Notes under the pieces: model-generated
The model's input: the letters and a program-made list of their open reading frames with translations, nothing else
Told to the model about the DNA's origin: nothing
The model's database searches: none
In this document: piece by piece, positions 22,975 to 32,190 of the stretch
Position numbering within the stretch: position 1 is the stretch's first letter
Layout of the letters: each line of letters starts with the position of its first letter
Program-made: the position numbers and the translations under genes
NCBI GenBank assembly: GCA_030068145.1
Contig: JAPJBO010000009.1
Span: 558,001-622,000 of the forward strand
Reading direction: 5' to 3'
DNA from: Diplonema papillatum
Lineage: Eukaryota; Euglenozoa; Diplonemea; Diplonemida; Diplonemidae
Length of the DNA: 64,000 nucleotides

Positions 22975-23515
22975 AAGCACCTGCTTTGTATGAAATGCTT
23001 GAGGAGACTGCCAGTTGCGATAGGTCAAAGGAGGTAAATGTGCTGTAGCCCACACGAAACACAGGTAAATCTGGGTTTAGTGGCGGGCATAAGCGTTCAA
23101 CAAAAAAGACCCACTTTGTAGTTGTATTGTTTTCTCCCCCTCTAGCCTCCTTCGAAATGAGCACAAGGCAGTCCCTCGAGTATTTTTTGAAGAAGCCGCC
23201 AGTTGCCAATAATTAAAAGGGAGGAAATGTTCAGCAGCCCACATTCGAAACGCAGGTAAGTCTGGGTGCAGTGCCGGGTGCAAGCATTCAAAGAAATCTC
23301 GAGGCGACCGCCAGTTGCGAAGTACGAAAGTGTCGAAAGTGACCCCTCTGGTGTCACGTAGCGAAAGACTGGCATGGTGGTACTCGTTTGCGAAAGACTC
23401 CACACCAACGCAGCAAGAGACCGAAATACAAAATGGAGAAAATAAAAATGCTGTAGCCCACACGAAACCTGTGTTTCGTGTCGGGTGCAAGCGTTCGCGA
23501 AGAAGGTCCATTGTG
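22975..23515 (+). repeat. Repeat R1, tandem array of about three diverged units
   Basis: The best unit (22975-23140) contains CTTGAGGAGACTGCCAGTTG, then GTAGCCCACACGAAACACAGG, then AGTGGCGGGC and GCGTTCAAC. Diverged units follow at about 23160-23300 and 23300-23515; the last seems interrupted. The same sequence recurs at 49005-49210, 51525-51655 and 61262-61380, and a fragment at 29449-29490. No open frame or tRNA-like structure is evident. Confidence 0.75.
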
Positions 23516-24574
23516 AACTCAGTACGCCGTCACCAGCAAGGAAGGCATCAGCCGGTAAAAACGACGACCCCTCCCAACAGAAGAAGAAATGCCCAGCGCC
23601 GCCCGTAAAAGCGAAGGCAAAAGACTGCAGAAGCATGCAAACCGGCAAGGAAGGGAAGAGTCGCAAAGCGACCGCGCGAGGACGATGTTTCGAATGGGTG
23701 CAAACGCCAGAAGCACGACACGGGAGGTAGTCGTCCAGTGGCTAATGCAGATTATCGCCACAGATTTTTTGCATTCTGCGCTTTTCACAGTAGTTGTCGG
23801 TTTGCACGCGTGTAAGCGCAGCTACGATCGAAATCGTCCTCAAACAGCATCGCACCAGGCCTATTCTCCTCGAGTCTTCCCATGGGTGTGGGAATCCGAG
23901 AAGCAACCTTCCAGGGCGATTGCAGGGGAAACCCAATGCAAACCTGACCCCCTCGTTGTGCTCCAGTAGTTTCCGACCGAACTAGAAGACTTCCCGTTTA
24001 TTTCACTCCTCAAGCCAATGTCTTCCTCCCCCTGTCCTCGACTGTCAGCCCTAGACTTGAAAACACCAGCATCTCAAAACACGAACCAGTCCAGAAAGTA
24101 AGCGAAACAAACAGCCCTCCCTCCCGAAAAACAGTGAACCGCGGTAAACAAAGCTTTTTCTCCCCCGCGCACAGCACCGCGGCGAAGAAAATATGTACCC
24201 CCCCCTCCAGAGAGCCAGTCCTCGTGGGTTCATCCCTTTTCCACTTCCTTACCGCGGGGTCCCCCTCCCACACCCGATTGCGGCTGAGTCGCGTCGGCTA
24301 CACAGTATCTCCAGTTGCCATTTGCCGTTCTTGCTGCCACGCCTCGTGATCGTCTTTGTGCAAAGCGAAGCAACGAGACAAAACGTCGAGAGACAATCTG
24401 CTCGTCCCGCGCGGGAACCACAAAACGAGAGCCGATGCCGCCACCCACCAGAGCTTCAACCAAACTGCGCACTTCTTTCCACTGCGGAACAGCGGTCATC
24501 AAAGCTGGTTCACCATTCGTGGGAGAAATAGGTCTCAGAATCCACACGAGGCAATGCTCCCAAAGTCCAAACAT
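23516..24574. other. Intergenic spacer without recognisable gene
   Basis: I see no recognisable coding, RNA or repeat feature here beyond short overlapping open frames in low-complexity AG/CT-rich sequence. Confidence 0.5.
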
Positions 24575-24722
24575 GAAACGGTAACATACCCACTGTTTCA
24601 CTGGAGTGCCCGTTCCCGGCGAGCTACGAGGGAACGAACCTGTAAGAGTGCGAACGCTACTCTTTCTATAACGTACATATACAAGGTGTCACGGGATAAG
24701 CCGGCAGCCGCTGCTTAACAGC
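24575..24722 (+). repeat. Structured repeat R5, left part (split by LINE insertion)
   Basis: It aligns with 30928-31078. It keeps the stems CGTTCCC/GGGAACG (24611-24617 with 24630-24636) and AAGAGT/ACTCTT (24644-24649 with 24659-24664), and ends with GGTGTCAC, AAGCCG and TGCTTAACAGC. The missing right part of the repeat resumes at 27015 after the inserted LINE fragment. Confidence 0.78.
24712..24722 (+). repeat. Left target-site duplication of the LINE insertion
   Basis: The 11-bp TGCTTAACAGC is repeated exactly at 27004-27014 on the other side of the LINE fragment. Because the element itself may end in TGC, the true duplication may be 8-11 bp. Confidence 0.75.
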
Positions 24723-27003
24723 GCGCGAGGGAGATGGTCCTAAACTTTCAGGAGAAGGGCCACCTGACGGATCCCGGTACATGCCTAGCATATAGGGTGA
24801 CGACAGCGTTTTACGCGGCGTGCGAGAGGTTGCCACGACTGCTGTCTCTGATGGAGAGCATCCGGGGAAGATACGCTGAGGGGGACCAGGGGGACCTACC
24901 CCTGGGGCCAGTTGGACTGGCGATGAGGAGCATGGAGGAGTGTGGACACGTATGGGGACCCGGGCCCCTGTCTCGCACGCTGAGGAATGGTGCAACATTT
25001 GACCCGTTAGCCTCGGCACCTTCGAAGAGGGGACATGAAGTTAGGGCGGACTTGAGGGCGAAGACGTGGTCCCGACTGGTGGCGAGGCGGCCGGGATTTG
25101 AGGGCATACAGAGAGCCGACCTGGAGCGGACGAACACCTTCTGGAGGATGCGTGAATGTCCCGCGCACACCGCGAGGCTTATACGTGTAGCGTTGGCGGG
25201 GGGGGTGAACACGGCTGAGTACACGTCGCGGATGAGGCAGGCCGGAGCTGAGCCGCAGGCGCCCAGCTGCAAGCACTGTGGAAGCGGCGACACCGAGGAC
25301 GAGAAACACGTATTCTGGGACTGCGGAGCGTACTCGCACATACGGCGACGAGAGGCACATGCCGAGCTGATGGCAGCCAACCGGGCCGACTGGCCCAGAT
25401 GCACGCTGGAACACGGTGTGGTAGTACCCGAGAATGCCCAATTCTCGAGGCGGCTCCAGGAGATGATGGCTGAAATCCTTGCGGAACGGGCTGGGCTCGA
25501 AGCACGTGGCTGGGTGGCCAGGAACCCCACGACCCCCTGGTCGAGAGCGAATGCGATGCCTGCCGAGAAATTTGACCACCCCTTCGCGCGGATTGCCCCG
25601 GCATGGACGTGGGAGCGGAACAAGACCTGGGGACTACCGACGTTTTATGCGTTGGTAGCGTGGCTGTCGGACATGCAATGGACCGAGAACGGGCAGGCGT
25701 CAATGCTGGAGCTTGCGATCGACTTTGAACTCTTCTCGGGCCTCAGCATGCCGCTGCACGGGAATGCGCCGAAGGGGGTGAGAGAACGGGGAAACGTCCT
25801 GCGCTGCATGATGAGCGCGTTGGACAAGCTGGCGGCACAGCAAGGGCTGGGAAGCTGCATGAGAGGAGAGAGGGTGTGCCCGACGACGTCGCTGTCGTTC
25901 ATGGGCATCACGGGGATATCGGGTATACGGCCCAGGCCACGCTTTCGCGAGGCACACACGGGGACGATACTTGAGGAACAAGTGAAAGGAAGCGATGTAG
26001 GGACGCAGTGCCCGACGTACCCTGACTGGACGATCGGGAGAGCGGCGAGGTGGGCCCTGCCTGCCCCACCACAACTGCACCCAGACCCCGTGCATATGCC
26101 GGGTGTCGGTATAGAGAAGGCACTCGTCACGTGCGCGACCCATCACAAAGGGAAGTGTGAGGCGTGCAGAGCACTCGTCCGAAGGGACGTGCCCACGGTA
26201 GAGATGTGCTGCCGGCACCATCACCACGCGAACGATGGGCAGCCGATCGCGGTGTGCACAGAGCACAGCACGACGAAGTGCGGCGAGTGCAAGACGGCGG
26301 CGGCGTGTTGCCGCAGCGGGCATCATGCCTGCCGCACGCATGGCAGAGGAACCTGCCAAGAGTGCAAGAGGCTCCCTACGCTGACGCAGAGGCGACCGGC
26401 GGCATGTTGCCGCCGCGGCCACCACCAGTCCAACGAACCGAACGTCCCGTCAACCCCCGGACGCAACAAGAAGAAGAGGCCCTCCTCACCCACCCAGGTG
26501 GGCGTACAACGGGGAACGCCAGTTGGAAAGCGAGCGGCGCAAGCGCCGCCCGCGGCAACGAAAAAGGAGACGGCGACGACCGGACGGGCGACCAAAAGGC
26601 CGCCACCAACGCCAGGAACCAGCGAACGACCAGCGCTGAAGAAAAGGGTGCTAGGCACCCCGAAGGAAGGCCCGATCGCCGGCCGCAAGCGGAAGAAGAC
26701 GAAGGCGACCACCCCCGACTCAGGGGTGCATCGAAGGAAGAAGAAGGTTCCGAGGGCAAGCAGCTCTCAGAAACGACCGGGGACCACGGGCACGCCAATG
26801 CCCTCGAAAGTGAAAAACGGGCACACGAGCCCGCCCTCGTATTCGCCGACTCAGTCTCTGGAATCACAAGAAAGCCAAACCCCGCTAGCTCCACAAATGC
26901 TCGACCTTGACGACGCAATGGCAGGTGACGACGTCATCCGATAACCTGACTTTCAAGGCAGTGCATGCTAATCCATGTGGTTCATGTACTTAAAAGAACT
27001 CAA
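24723..27003 (+). mobile_element. 5'-truncated non-LTR retrotransposon (LINE) insertion
   Basis: A 2.28-kb insertion lies between exact 11-bp direct repeats and carries an open frame at 24734-26944. It lacks endonuclease and reverse transcriptase, as expected after incomplete reverse transcription. The 3' end (CATGTGGTTCATGTACTT...GAACTCAATG) recurs in antisense at 63697-63748, confirming the terminus. No poly-A tail is present; the element ends in unique sequence. The insertion site is inside a copy of structured repeat R5. Confidence 0.82.
24734..26944 (+). CDS. C-terminal part of LINE polyprotein (post-RT region, zinc knuckle, Cys/His repeats)
   Basis: The frame encodes 736 residues from the first ATG after the insertion junction. 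An in-frame TAA at 24716 lies in the host repeat, so this is a truncated ORF2 tail and probably not a functional start. At about residue 180 it has C-x2-C-x9-H-x4-C (CKHCG...KHVFWDC), the zinc-knuckle typical of LINE C-termini. A hydrophobic block follows with SMLELAIDFELFSG, then about 100 residues with three tandem Cys/His units of the form C-x2/3-H...C-x2-C...CCR-x-x-HH (26122-26430), then a Lys/Arg/Pro-rich basic tail. No RT or RNase H motif remains. The frame is intact, which suggests a young insertion. Confidence 0.72.
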   Translation: MVLNFQEKGHLTDPGTCLAYRVTTAFYAACERLPRLLSLMESIRGRYAEGDQGDLPLGPVGLAMRSMEECGHVWGPGPLSRTLRNGATFDPLASAPSKRGHEVRADLRAKTWSRLVARRPGFEGIQRADLERTNTFWRMRECPAHTARLIRVALAGGVNTAEYTSRMRQAGAEPQAPSCKHCGSGDTEDEKHVFWDCGAYSHIRRREAHAELMAANRADWPRCTLEHGVVVPENAQFSRRLQEMMAEILAERAGLEARGWVARNPTTPWSRANAMPAEKFDHPFARIAPAWTWERNKTWGLPTFYALVAWLSDMQWTENGQASMLELAIDFELFSGLSMPLHGNAPKGVRERGNVLRCMMSALDKLAAQQGLGSCMRGERVCPTTSLSFMGITGISGIRPRPRFREAHTGTILEEQVKGSDVGTQCPTYPDWTIGRAARWALPAPPQLHPDPVHMPGVGIEKALVTCATHHKGKCEACRALVRRDVPTVEMCCRHHHHANDGQPIAVCTEHSTTKCGECKTAAACCRSGHHACRTHGRGTCQECKRLPTLTQRRPAACCRRGHHQSNEPNVPSTPGRNKKKRPSSPTQVGVQRGTPVGKRAAQAPPAATKKETATTGRATKRPPPTPGTSERPALKKRVLGTPKEGPIAGRKRKKTKATTPDSGVHRRKKKVPRASSSQKRPGTTGTPMPSKVKNGHTSPPSYSPTQSLESQESQTPLAPQMLDLDDAMAGDDVIR

Positions 27004-27014
27004 TGCTTAACAGC
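27004..27014 (+). repeat. Right target-site duplication of the LINE insertion
   Basis: This exact copy of the 11 bp at 24712-24722 immediately follows the LINE 3' end; sequence 3' of it resumes R5. Confidence 0.75.
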
Positions 27015-27058
27015 TTATCACGTGGGCGGCCCTGAGATTACCCCCTCAGGTGACACCG
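27015..27058 (+). repeat. Structured repeat R5, right part
   Basis: GGCGGCCCTGAGATTACCCCCTCAGGTGACACC matches 31078-31112 closely. The terminal GTGACACC pairs with GGTGTCAC at 24684-24691 in the left part, so the LINE split one hairpin-forming element. Confidence 0.75.
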
Positions 27059-27329
27059 CCAGCGCACACGTATCAGGCTGCCACGCAAACCCACATCATC
27101 GCACACACACACGTATCAGGTAACCACACAACGCACACACACCCTCTCCGGTAGCTCCCGGTCCGCTGACCTCCGTGGTCTTTGAAAAGTTGGAAAGCCC
27201 CAGGGTCATCCGAGCCTCACGACCATGCTGCGCGCGACTGGTCGTTGCTACCCAACTCATTCCTTCGACAGTGTTCTGTCTACGATAAGTTTTGATGCAA
27301 GCATCAAACACACGATAAGTAGCATCATC
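27059..27329. other. Spacer upstream of the methyltransferase fragment
   Basis: It is CA-rich, with ACACGTATCAGG repeated at about 27065 and 27110. Two ACGATAAGT motifs at about 27283 and 27313 resemble those upstream of the intact gene. No gene is seen. Confidence 0.45.
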
Positions 27330-27790
27330 AAACACTGAGGATGTTGCCCAACCACTAGACTCAGATTCCCCCCCGTTGGTATCGGCCGGGGGGAGAAGAT
27401 GGACGACCGGAAGAAGAAGAATGAAGAGGCCGAGGAGCGCAGCTTCCACCTGGTCAAGTCTGCGTTCAGCCAGTACGCGCCGCACGCCGCCGCCGTGTTC
27501 GACCGGGCCCAGCCACGCTACGACGGCCTGCCCGAGAAGTTCCGCGCGCTGCTGCCGGACTTGGACGACCACTTTCTGTCCCTGCACGGGTGCGCGGCCG
27601 CCAACGGCGAGTTCTTCCTCACGCTCTCGGAAGCCGCCCCGCACGACATCTTCCTGAATCAAGAAGTGGTCGCGGGCACCGCCGAGAAGACGAACCCAAC
27701 AGAGAGTGACATCCGCAGTGTCCTCCGCCACCTAGTGCGCGACTGGTCCGCGGAAGGCGCTTCATAACGCACCGCTTGCTACACATCTTC
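27330..27790 (+). pseudogene. Truncated duplicate of the methyltransferase gene (promoter-proximal sequence plus first ~125 codons)
   Basis: It matches 27953-28415 from about 65 bp before the ATG (27399) through about codon 125. Differences include a 9-nt deletion after the NPTESD codons and a change of the Ser-Glu-Arg region into a TAA stop (27765-27767), leaving a 122-residue frame. Homology ends near 27787, before any SAM-binding motif, so the product cannot be a methyltransferase. Most coding differences are few, so the copy is recent. It could still be transcribed because the upstream DNA was copied too. Confidence 0.85.
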
Positions 27791-27879
27791 GAGCTATCGC
27801 TTAGCATACCGCCCAGCTCTCTCCCCAGGAGTATTCTGCCTAAGCACCTACTAACTAAGATTTCCTGACAGGGGTCGGT

Positions 27880-27940
27880 CCACACGATAAGTCTTGCATA
27901 CGATAATACCTGATGCTAACATCACGTACGATAAGACTTA
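27880..27940 (+). promoter_or_regulatory. Candidate GATA-like promoter motifs of the methyltransferase gene
   Basis: ACGATAAGT, ACGATAATA and ACGATAAGA occur within 60 bp, about 90-140 bp before the ATG. The duplicated copy has two ACGATAAGT motifs at a similar place (27283-27320). CGATAAG fits the general GATA-factor consensus. Function is inferred only from recurrence and position. Confidence 0.35.
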
Positions 27941-28021
27941 TAAACACTGCAAGAGAAGCAGGATGCTGCCCAACCACTAGACTCAGATTCCCCCCCGTTG
28001 GTATGGGCAGGGGGGGAGAAG

Positions 28022-29263
28022 ATGGACGACCGGAAGAAGAAGAATGAAGAGGCCGAGGAGCGCAGCTTCCACCTGGTCAAGTCCGCGTTCAGCCAGTACG
28101 CGTCGCACGCCGCCGCCGTGTTCGACCGGGCCCAGCCCCGCTACGACGGCCTGCCCGAGAAGTTCCGCGCGCTGCTGCCGGACTTGGACGACCACTTTCT
28201 GTCCCTGCACGGGTGCGCGGCTGCCAACGGCGAGTTCTTCCTCACGCTCTCGGAAGCCGCCCCGCACGACATCTTCCTGAATCAAGAAGTGGTCGCGGGC
28301 ACCGCCGAGAAGACGAACCCAACAGAGAGTGACATGGATCGTGTCCGCAGCGTCCTCCGCCACCTAGTGCGCGACTGGTCCGCCGAAGGCGCATCGGAAC
28401 GCACCGCTTGCTACACACCCATACTCTCCGAGTTGGAGTCGACCTTTCCCGCCGACGAGACGGACCGGGGCGACATCCGCATCCTGATTCCCGGGGCTGG
28501 GCTCGGGCGGCTGGTCTACGAAATCTCGCAGCTCGGGTTCTGTGCGCAGGGCAACGAGATATCGATGTACATGATCGTCGCGTCAGACTTCGTGTTCAAC
28601 CGGTGCCGGGAGCCGGGCTCGCACAGAGTGTACCCATACATCCACCAGACGTCGAACGTCGAGCGAAAGGCAGACATGCTGCGGGAGGTGCAGATTCCGG
28701 ACGTGAGCCCAGCGCAAGGCTCGTCCGACGCACCGATGGAACCGGGGGACCTGTCGATGATCGCCGGCGACTTCATGGAGATATACACGGGCGACGAACA
28801 CGAGGGAAAATGGCCTGGGGTCGTGACGTGCTTCTTCGTGGACACGGGAAGGAACGTGTTTGAGTACGTCGAGGCTATCAGCCACGTCCTGCCGGTCGGT
28901 GGGCATTGGATCAACCTGGGCCCGCTGTTGTACCATAGCGCGTCGGATGCTGGCGATGCGTGCGTTGAGCTGGCGTTGGACGACCTGATGAAGGTGATCG
29001 GGGCCTTCGGGTTCGACATCGTGCGGGAGGAAACGCTGCCGTCGACGTACAACGGGAACAAGCGCAGCATGCTGCAGATCGCGTACCGCAATGCGTTCTT
29101 CCACGCCGTCAAAACCGGGCGGGCGAAGAGCGAAAAGGCGAAGGCCGCCGGGCTCGGCGTGATCGGGTCGACGCTGGCGCGGGGGGACGACATCGCGAAG
29201 GAAGTCCACCCTGCCTACTCCACCCAGCTGGCAAGTGAACGAGACGACCGCTCGAACGGGTGA
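28022..29263 (+). CDS. CARNMT1: Carnosine N-methyltransferase-like (N2227 family) SAM-dependent methyltransferase
   Basis: The protein has 413 residues in a single exon. Family members methylate the imidazole of carnosine using S-adenosylmethionine; in protists the substrate may be another His-containing dipeptide or protein. The N-terminal ~130 residues are the helical N2227 extension (MDDRKKKNEEAEERSF...). The Rossmann domain begins with ILIPGAGLGRL (about residues 154-164), followed by GNEISMYM, GDFMEIY (motif around the acidic SAM contact) and TCFFVDTGRN, then GGHWINLGPLLYH, the signature of this family. Length is close to human CARNMT1. The ATG at 28022 is chosen because the duplicated copy also begins at this Met and no upstream Met is in frame. 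No signal peptide, so probably cytosolic or nuclear. A truncated copy lies just upstream. Confidence 0.9.
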   Translation: MDDRKKKNEEAEERSFHLVKSAFSQYASHAAAVFDRAQPRYDGLPEKFRALLPDLDDHFLSLHGCAAANGEFFLTLSEAAPHDIFLNQEVVAGTAEKTNPTESDMDRVRSVLRHLVRDWSAEGASERTACYTPILSELESTFPADETDRGDIRILIPGAGLGRLVYEISQLGFCAQGNEISMYMIVASDFVFNRCREPGSHRVYPYIHQTSNVERKADMLREVQIPDVSPAQGSSDAPMEPGDLSMIAGDFMEIYTGDEHEGKWPGVVTCFFVDTGRNVFEYVEAISHVLPVGGHWINLGPLLYHSASDAGDACVELALDDLMKVIGAFGFDIVREETLPSTYNGNKRSMLQIAYRNAFFHAVKTGRAKSEKAKAAGLGVIGSTLARGDDIAKEVHPAYSTQLASERDDRSNG

Positions 29264-30200
29264 CCGGCAACACACCACTGTCAGCGTATTCGAGTCTCCG
29301 AGTTTCTCTGGGTCCGCCCAGCTGTTGACCTCGTGTGTGGCCCGCGCCCGGTGGTGGTTGTGGTGGGAGTGGACAGCCCGCCCGGCCGGGCTTCGCTGCT
29401 TTTTTCGGCGTGCATCAGGGGTGCGACAGCGGCCGCCGGAGGTCCGAGAATGCTTGAAGAGACTGCCCCCATTGCAAAACCTCAAAGGACCACTATCGCA
29501 AACAAGTCCCAGTCCAACCCCAAAGGAGGTCGAGGCTGTTTCTGACAGCTGGCCTGATAACAGCCGGATTCGGTGAGAGGACCGCTCCCGACGGATCTAC
29601 GTGAACAGCGGCACATCTCCTTCGTGCGAGCTCATCGTGTGCTGGGGATGTTACGCGTGGCACACTCGAGCCAGCCTTCACGTGCTCGGCGGTACAGCAG
29701 AGCTGCGGAACTACTGCGGGTCGAGTGACTGCTGTTTTCCCAAAGCAAAGCATCAAGACGTGACGCACCTCGGAGCTTGGCGCGCACAACAGAAACCAGG
29801 GCAGAGCGGACGGCGCAAGCTTCGATCCAAGCTTTGCATGCTACGCCCTTGTCCCAGAGTCAATTTCCTCCTCGTCTCCGTCTTGCTGCGGGTCTCCACG
29901 GCCGCTATGCCGTTTCTAGACCAGCTGATAGATAGCTGATTCACAGTTGCCACGGACACCCTCGAAAAATATAGTAACGCCCAAAGTAACGCCGTCGGCG
30001 ACAGCGCCGAAGTGGAAGCGCTTAGTTTGAATCTTAACGTAGCTGATCCACAGTTGAAAGGAAGCCGTGTACAACACAAGTCGACAGTTGGCAAACTGCG
30101 TGCACAGTTCTTGAAGTTCCGAGATCTGTGTACATCTGCGTTCACCACACGTTGGTAAACAGCTGGCGTTCTCTATCAACGTATTCTGAGGACATTTGAA
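29264..30200. other. Spacer with repeat R4
   Basis: No gene is supported. A fragment of R1 (29449-29490) and one copy of R4 (29640-29870) are present, and several diverged relatives of the 11-bp minisatellite unit precede it (30040-30170). Confidence 0.5.
29640..29870 (+). repeat. Dispersed repeat R4
   Basis: It matches the reverse complement of 49780-50020. Shared blocks include TTCACGTG-TCGGCGGTAC, AAAGCATCAAG-CGTG, GGGCAGAGCGGACGG and GCAAGCTT...AAGCTTTGCA. Divergence is moderate. No coding potential is recognised. Confidence 0.65.
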
Positions 30201-30220
30201 AGATCCGTGTACTCCACAAG

Positions 30221-30373
30221 TTGGCAAACCGCTGGCAAACCGCTGGCAAACTGCTGGCAAACCGCTGGCAAACCGCTGGCAAACCGCTGGCAAACCGCTG
30301 GCAAACCGCTGGCAAACCGCTGGCAAACCGCTGGCAAACCGCTGGCAAACCGCTGGCAAACCGCTGGCAAACC
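30221..30373 (+). repeat. 11-bp minisatellite, about 14 copies of CTGGCAAACCG
   Basis: The 153-bp array is almost perfect (one T variant in the third unit and a TT start in the first). Three units make 33 bp, so frames on both strands are free of stops and give 11-residue peptide repeats; these are a by-product of the period. Scattered single-unit relatives in the preceding 200 bp (GTTGGCAAACTG, GTTGGTAAACAG) look like the seed. Confidence 0.95.
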
Positions 30374-30927
30374 ACATGAACGGTTCTTCTAGAAAGTCAT
30401 GAGCCCCCGTGCGAAACTGCGTGGCCAGCCCCTCTCACCCCGTTTCTTCTGCTTCGCATTGCCGTCCCCAGCTGGGGGTGGCAGGAAAGCAAACATAAAC
30501 GGGTCTTAAACAAGGGCCCCGAACGAGTTCCGCCGTTTTGTTGCTCCTTTCCACCGTTGCACCGTATGATGGCCGGAGCTGGCAGCTGATTGGAGGGTCC
30601 CTACGGGGGCTGTGGACCCGTCATAAGGTAGCGAACGTGAGGCGGGCACACTGCTCAGACGCCTTTCGCGGTAGTTTGGGAGGCTCGCAGCGAGAAATGC
30701 AATGTTGTGGCAGGAGTAATTTGTTGGAACACATCTTTCGCGGACGAGCGACTCCGCGTTGAACGATGCGTCGAAACAGTGGCGCAACACACTAATGCAA
30801 GAGATGATCGGAAGTACCAGAAAAAGACTCCTACGGCACCACGGTGAGGAGAGCCAGCTGCGCTGAGAATCTGAGGAAGATGGCCGATACCGGAAACCAG
30901 CCGATCAACTTGCCATCGCAGCATGTT
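30374..30927. other. Spacer without recognisable gene
   Basis: I see nothing supported in this stretch between the minisatellite and the R5 copy. Confidence 0.5.
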
Positions 30928-31112
30928 CTCAAAGATCCGAAACATACCCAGTTTCACTGGGTGCCCGTTCCCGGCGAGCTATGAGGGAACGAACCTGTAA
31001 GAGTGCCAATGCTACTCTTTCTATAACGTTCATATAAAAGGTGTCACGGGATAAGCCGGCAGCCGCTGCTTAACGGCTTAGCGGCCCTGACATTACCCCC
31101 TCAGGTGACACC
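30928..31112 (+). repeat. Structured repeat R5, uninterrupted copy
   Basis: The 185-bp element forms four successive potential stems: CCCAGT/ACTGGG (30947-30952 with 30956-30961), CGTTCCC/GGGAACG (30966-30972 with 30985-30991), AAGAGT/ACTCTT (30999-31004 with 31014-31019), and GGTGTCAC/GTGACACC (31040-31047 with 31105-31112) enclosing AAGCCG/CGGCTT (31053-31058 with 31074-31079). The other copy (24575-24722 plus 27015-27058) keeps the second, third and fourth stems but differs in loops. It could be a small mobile non-coding RNA gene or a foldback element. No match to tRNA or known ribozyme cores was seen. Confidence 0.72.
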
Positions 31113-32190
31113 ACTTTATCTTTAGCCATACTTCAACGTTCTTAGCACCCGACAGATATCCCCAAAGGTCAACCGGAGACCCTACACCACCGAACCCTCT
31201 ACACCACAACAAACGCTAGATACCCTTCCGCAACCGTCTCTTGCGTTATCCGGTTGGTATGCAAGGGGTGAAGTTATGATGCTTCCAGGACAATCTTCTA
31301 ATATCCGCGATCCTACGCGGCCCGCCCGGCTGGCGTTTGCATGTCAGACGCCGTGCAGGCACACGCAAACACGACGAAGTACAAGTGCCTGTCTTCCTCA
31401 AGCAAGCTTCGCGTCTCCAAAGCGAACGCCGCACCTTCATTGTCAACCACCGTACTTACCACACAGGAGGGGGCTCAGCGGCATTGTAAAGAACGAGGCC
31501 CGAAAAGACAAACAAAGGTCGCCACCAAGACGGCAAAACAGATCGTCCCTCGGGATCGACGGCAAAAACAAAGCAAAAAGGAATTTTCCCGCGGATCATG
31601 TCGGCAGCCCAATGACGCAGGGCCCCGGCTATGCTCGAAAGTCAGACCTTTTCTCGGTACGCTCGGCACGGCGCGTGCGTCGCTCGACGGTAACCCGGGC
31701 CCTTCTTCGCCTCCACCACACCACCTCCGGCAACCCCACTTGTACAGCACACCTTGCCTCCTCCACTCCCTCCAACGACAACTGGCAAAGCACCTGATTG
31801 CGCTGCCCAGCTAATCGCTTGATACCCTTGCGGCAACACACCACACCGACACTCAACTCCCTCGTCCCCTCTCCTCGTTTTGTTTTCCATAAGCATTGTT
31901 TCTCGTCTTTTCTGTCTGTAGACACACACACACACACAAACTGTGAGTAGAACCGCCCAAAACTTAATACAAAACACTCGGGCCCTTTCTTTTTTTCTCC
32001 CTTCCTCTCTGTGTTCTTTTTTTTTCCCCCCCCGCCCCACCCAGCCCCTCGTGTACACGTCTGTTTTGCAATTATTCTTTTTTTTTGTTGAGGGGGGGGG
32101 GGGGGCGAGTTCGTTGTTTTCCCTCCAAGCACAAGCAAACGGGTGCGGAGAAGTCTCCAGACGAGGCTTCGCGAGCCGAAGCCCGTTTGT
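31113..32190. other. Spacer upstream of the vasohibin-like gene
   Basis: It contains R6 (31145-31217), a short CA run (31922-31940), a T-rich tract (31985-32090) and a run of about 14 G (around 32090-32104). No gene is supported. Confidence 0.5.
31145..31217 (+). repeat. Dispersed repeat R6
   Basis: It shares CCCGAC...GGTCAACCGGAGACCCTA...ACAACAAACGCT with 43028-43086 and 45676-45747. All three copies are on the plus strand in upstream spacers, 0.4-1.3 kb before a gene. Confidence 0.6.

Noticed and set aside
27849..27872. TACTAAC followed by CCTGACAG, resembling an intron 3' end after the methyltransferase fragment
   Set aside because: The sequence after it is non-coding promoter-like DNA and TACTAAC is expected a few times by chance in 64 kb.
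30221..30373. CRISPR array
   Set aside because: It is a head-to-tail 11-bp repeat with no spacers, in a eukaryotic context.
30176..30402. Open frames on both strands encoding 11-residue repeats such as KPLANRWQTAG
   Set aside because: They follow automatically from a stop-free 11-bp minisatellite; all frames and both strands are open and no start context or domain exists.
30928..31112. R5 as an HDV-like, hammerhead or twister ribozyme
   Set aside because: The stems do not match the conserved core nucleotides or pairing order of these ribozymes.
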